Assembly (NCBI GenBank): GCA_024516035.1
Contig: CM044957.1
Span: 50,960,085-51,024,084 of the forward strand
Length of the DNA stretch: 64,000 nt
Origin: Bactericera cockerelli
Lineage: Eukaryota; Arthropoda; Insecta; Hemiptera; Triozidae
Direction of reading: 5' to 3'
Shown: positions 63,957-64,000 of the stretch, piece after piece
Numbering within the stretch: the stretch's first letter is position 1
Layout: the number at the start of each line of letters is the position of its first letter
The notes under the pieces: model-generated
Told to the model about the DNA's origin: nothing
The model's database searches: none
Seen by the model: only the letters and a program-made list of their open reading frames with translations
Made by a program: the position numbers and the translations under genes

Positions 63957-64000
63957 GAAAGTGTAGAGGCATGAAAGTGGCCGGGGTCCAAAACCAAGTC

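Overview
The window looks like intergenic DNA from an AT-rich, repeat-laden animal genome, most likely an arthropod. The evidence is the mix of a Pao/BEL LTR retrotransposon, a DIRS tyrosine-recombinase retrotransposon, a piggyBac relative, Jockey/CR1-type LINE fragments, many tRNA-derived SINEs, TA-flanked mariner-like elements and long microsatellites. A hemipteran or crustacean would fit, but nothing here proves it. I found no host protein-coding gene I can defend. Nearly every long open frame is a transposon remnant or a reading of a simple repeat.

Layout. 1-4,272: an internally deleted Pao/BEL element on the minus strand with its 5' LTR, primer-binding site and a cut-off 3' LTR. 4,273-13,450: SINEs, pyrimidine tracts, minisatellites and a TA-flanked element that grew a 49-bp tandem array. 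13,533-13,595: a minus-strand hammerhead ribozyme of the type carried by Penelope-like elements. 13,870-20,890: an inverted pair of a short palindromic repeat family, a 715-bp hairpin-ended repeat, and a 247-bp near-perfect inverted repeat. 20,890-27,304: a complete but decayed DIRS element with inverted termini, internal complementary region and remnants of gag, RT, RNase H and tyrosine recombinase; its empty target is preserved in a paralogous repeat near 51.3-51.5 kb. 27,580-28,601: a mariner-like element with a transposase stub. 29,000-34,440: SINEs. 35,322-39,329: a 4,008-bp Foldback-like element built from 154-bp tandem repeats in opposite orientation, bounded by a perfect 9-bp target duplication. 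39,340-46,500: SINEs, another hairpin-ended repeat and LINE tails. 46,668-47,824: a TTAA-flanked piggyBac deletion derivative. 48,000-64,000: minisatellites (36, 24, 20 bp), two LINE fragments, palindromic repeats, a 1-kb rearranged duplication and purine-rich tracts.

The elements act as independent parasites, and several are nested. The Foldback core holds a SINE that is itself split by a small inverted-repeat element. The mariner-like element holds two SINEs. The DIRS element sits inside an older repeat. The two best-preserved hairpin-ended repeats and one SINE pair are almost identical, which suggests recent mobility. The most notable items are the hammerhead ribozyme, the Foldback element, the DIRS element with its empty site, and the piggyBac derivative with three copies of a GTTGC-N6-GCAAC hairpin.
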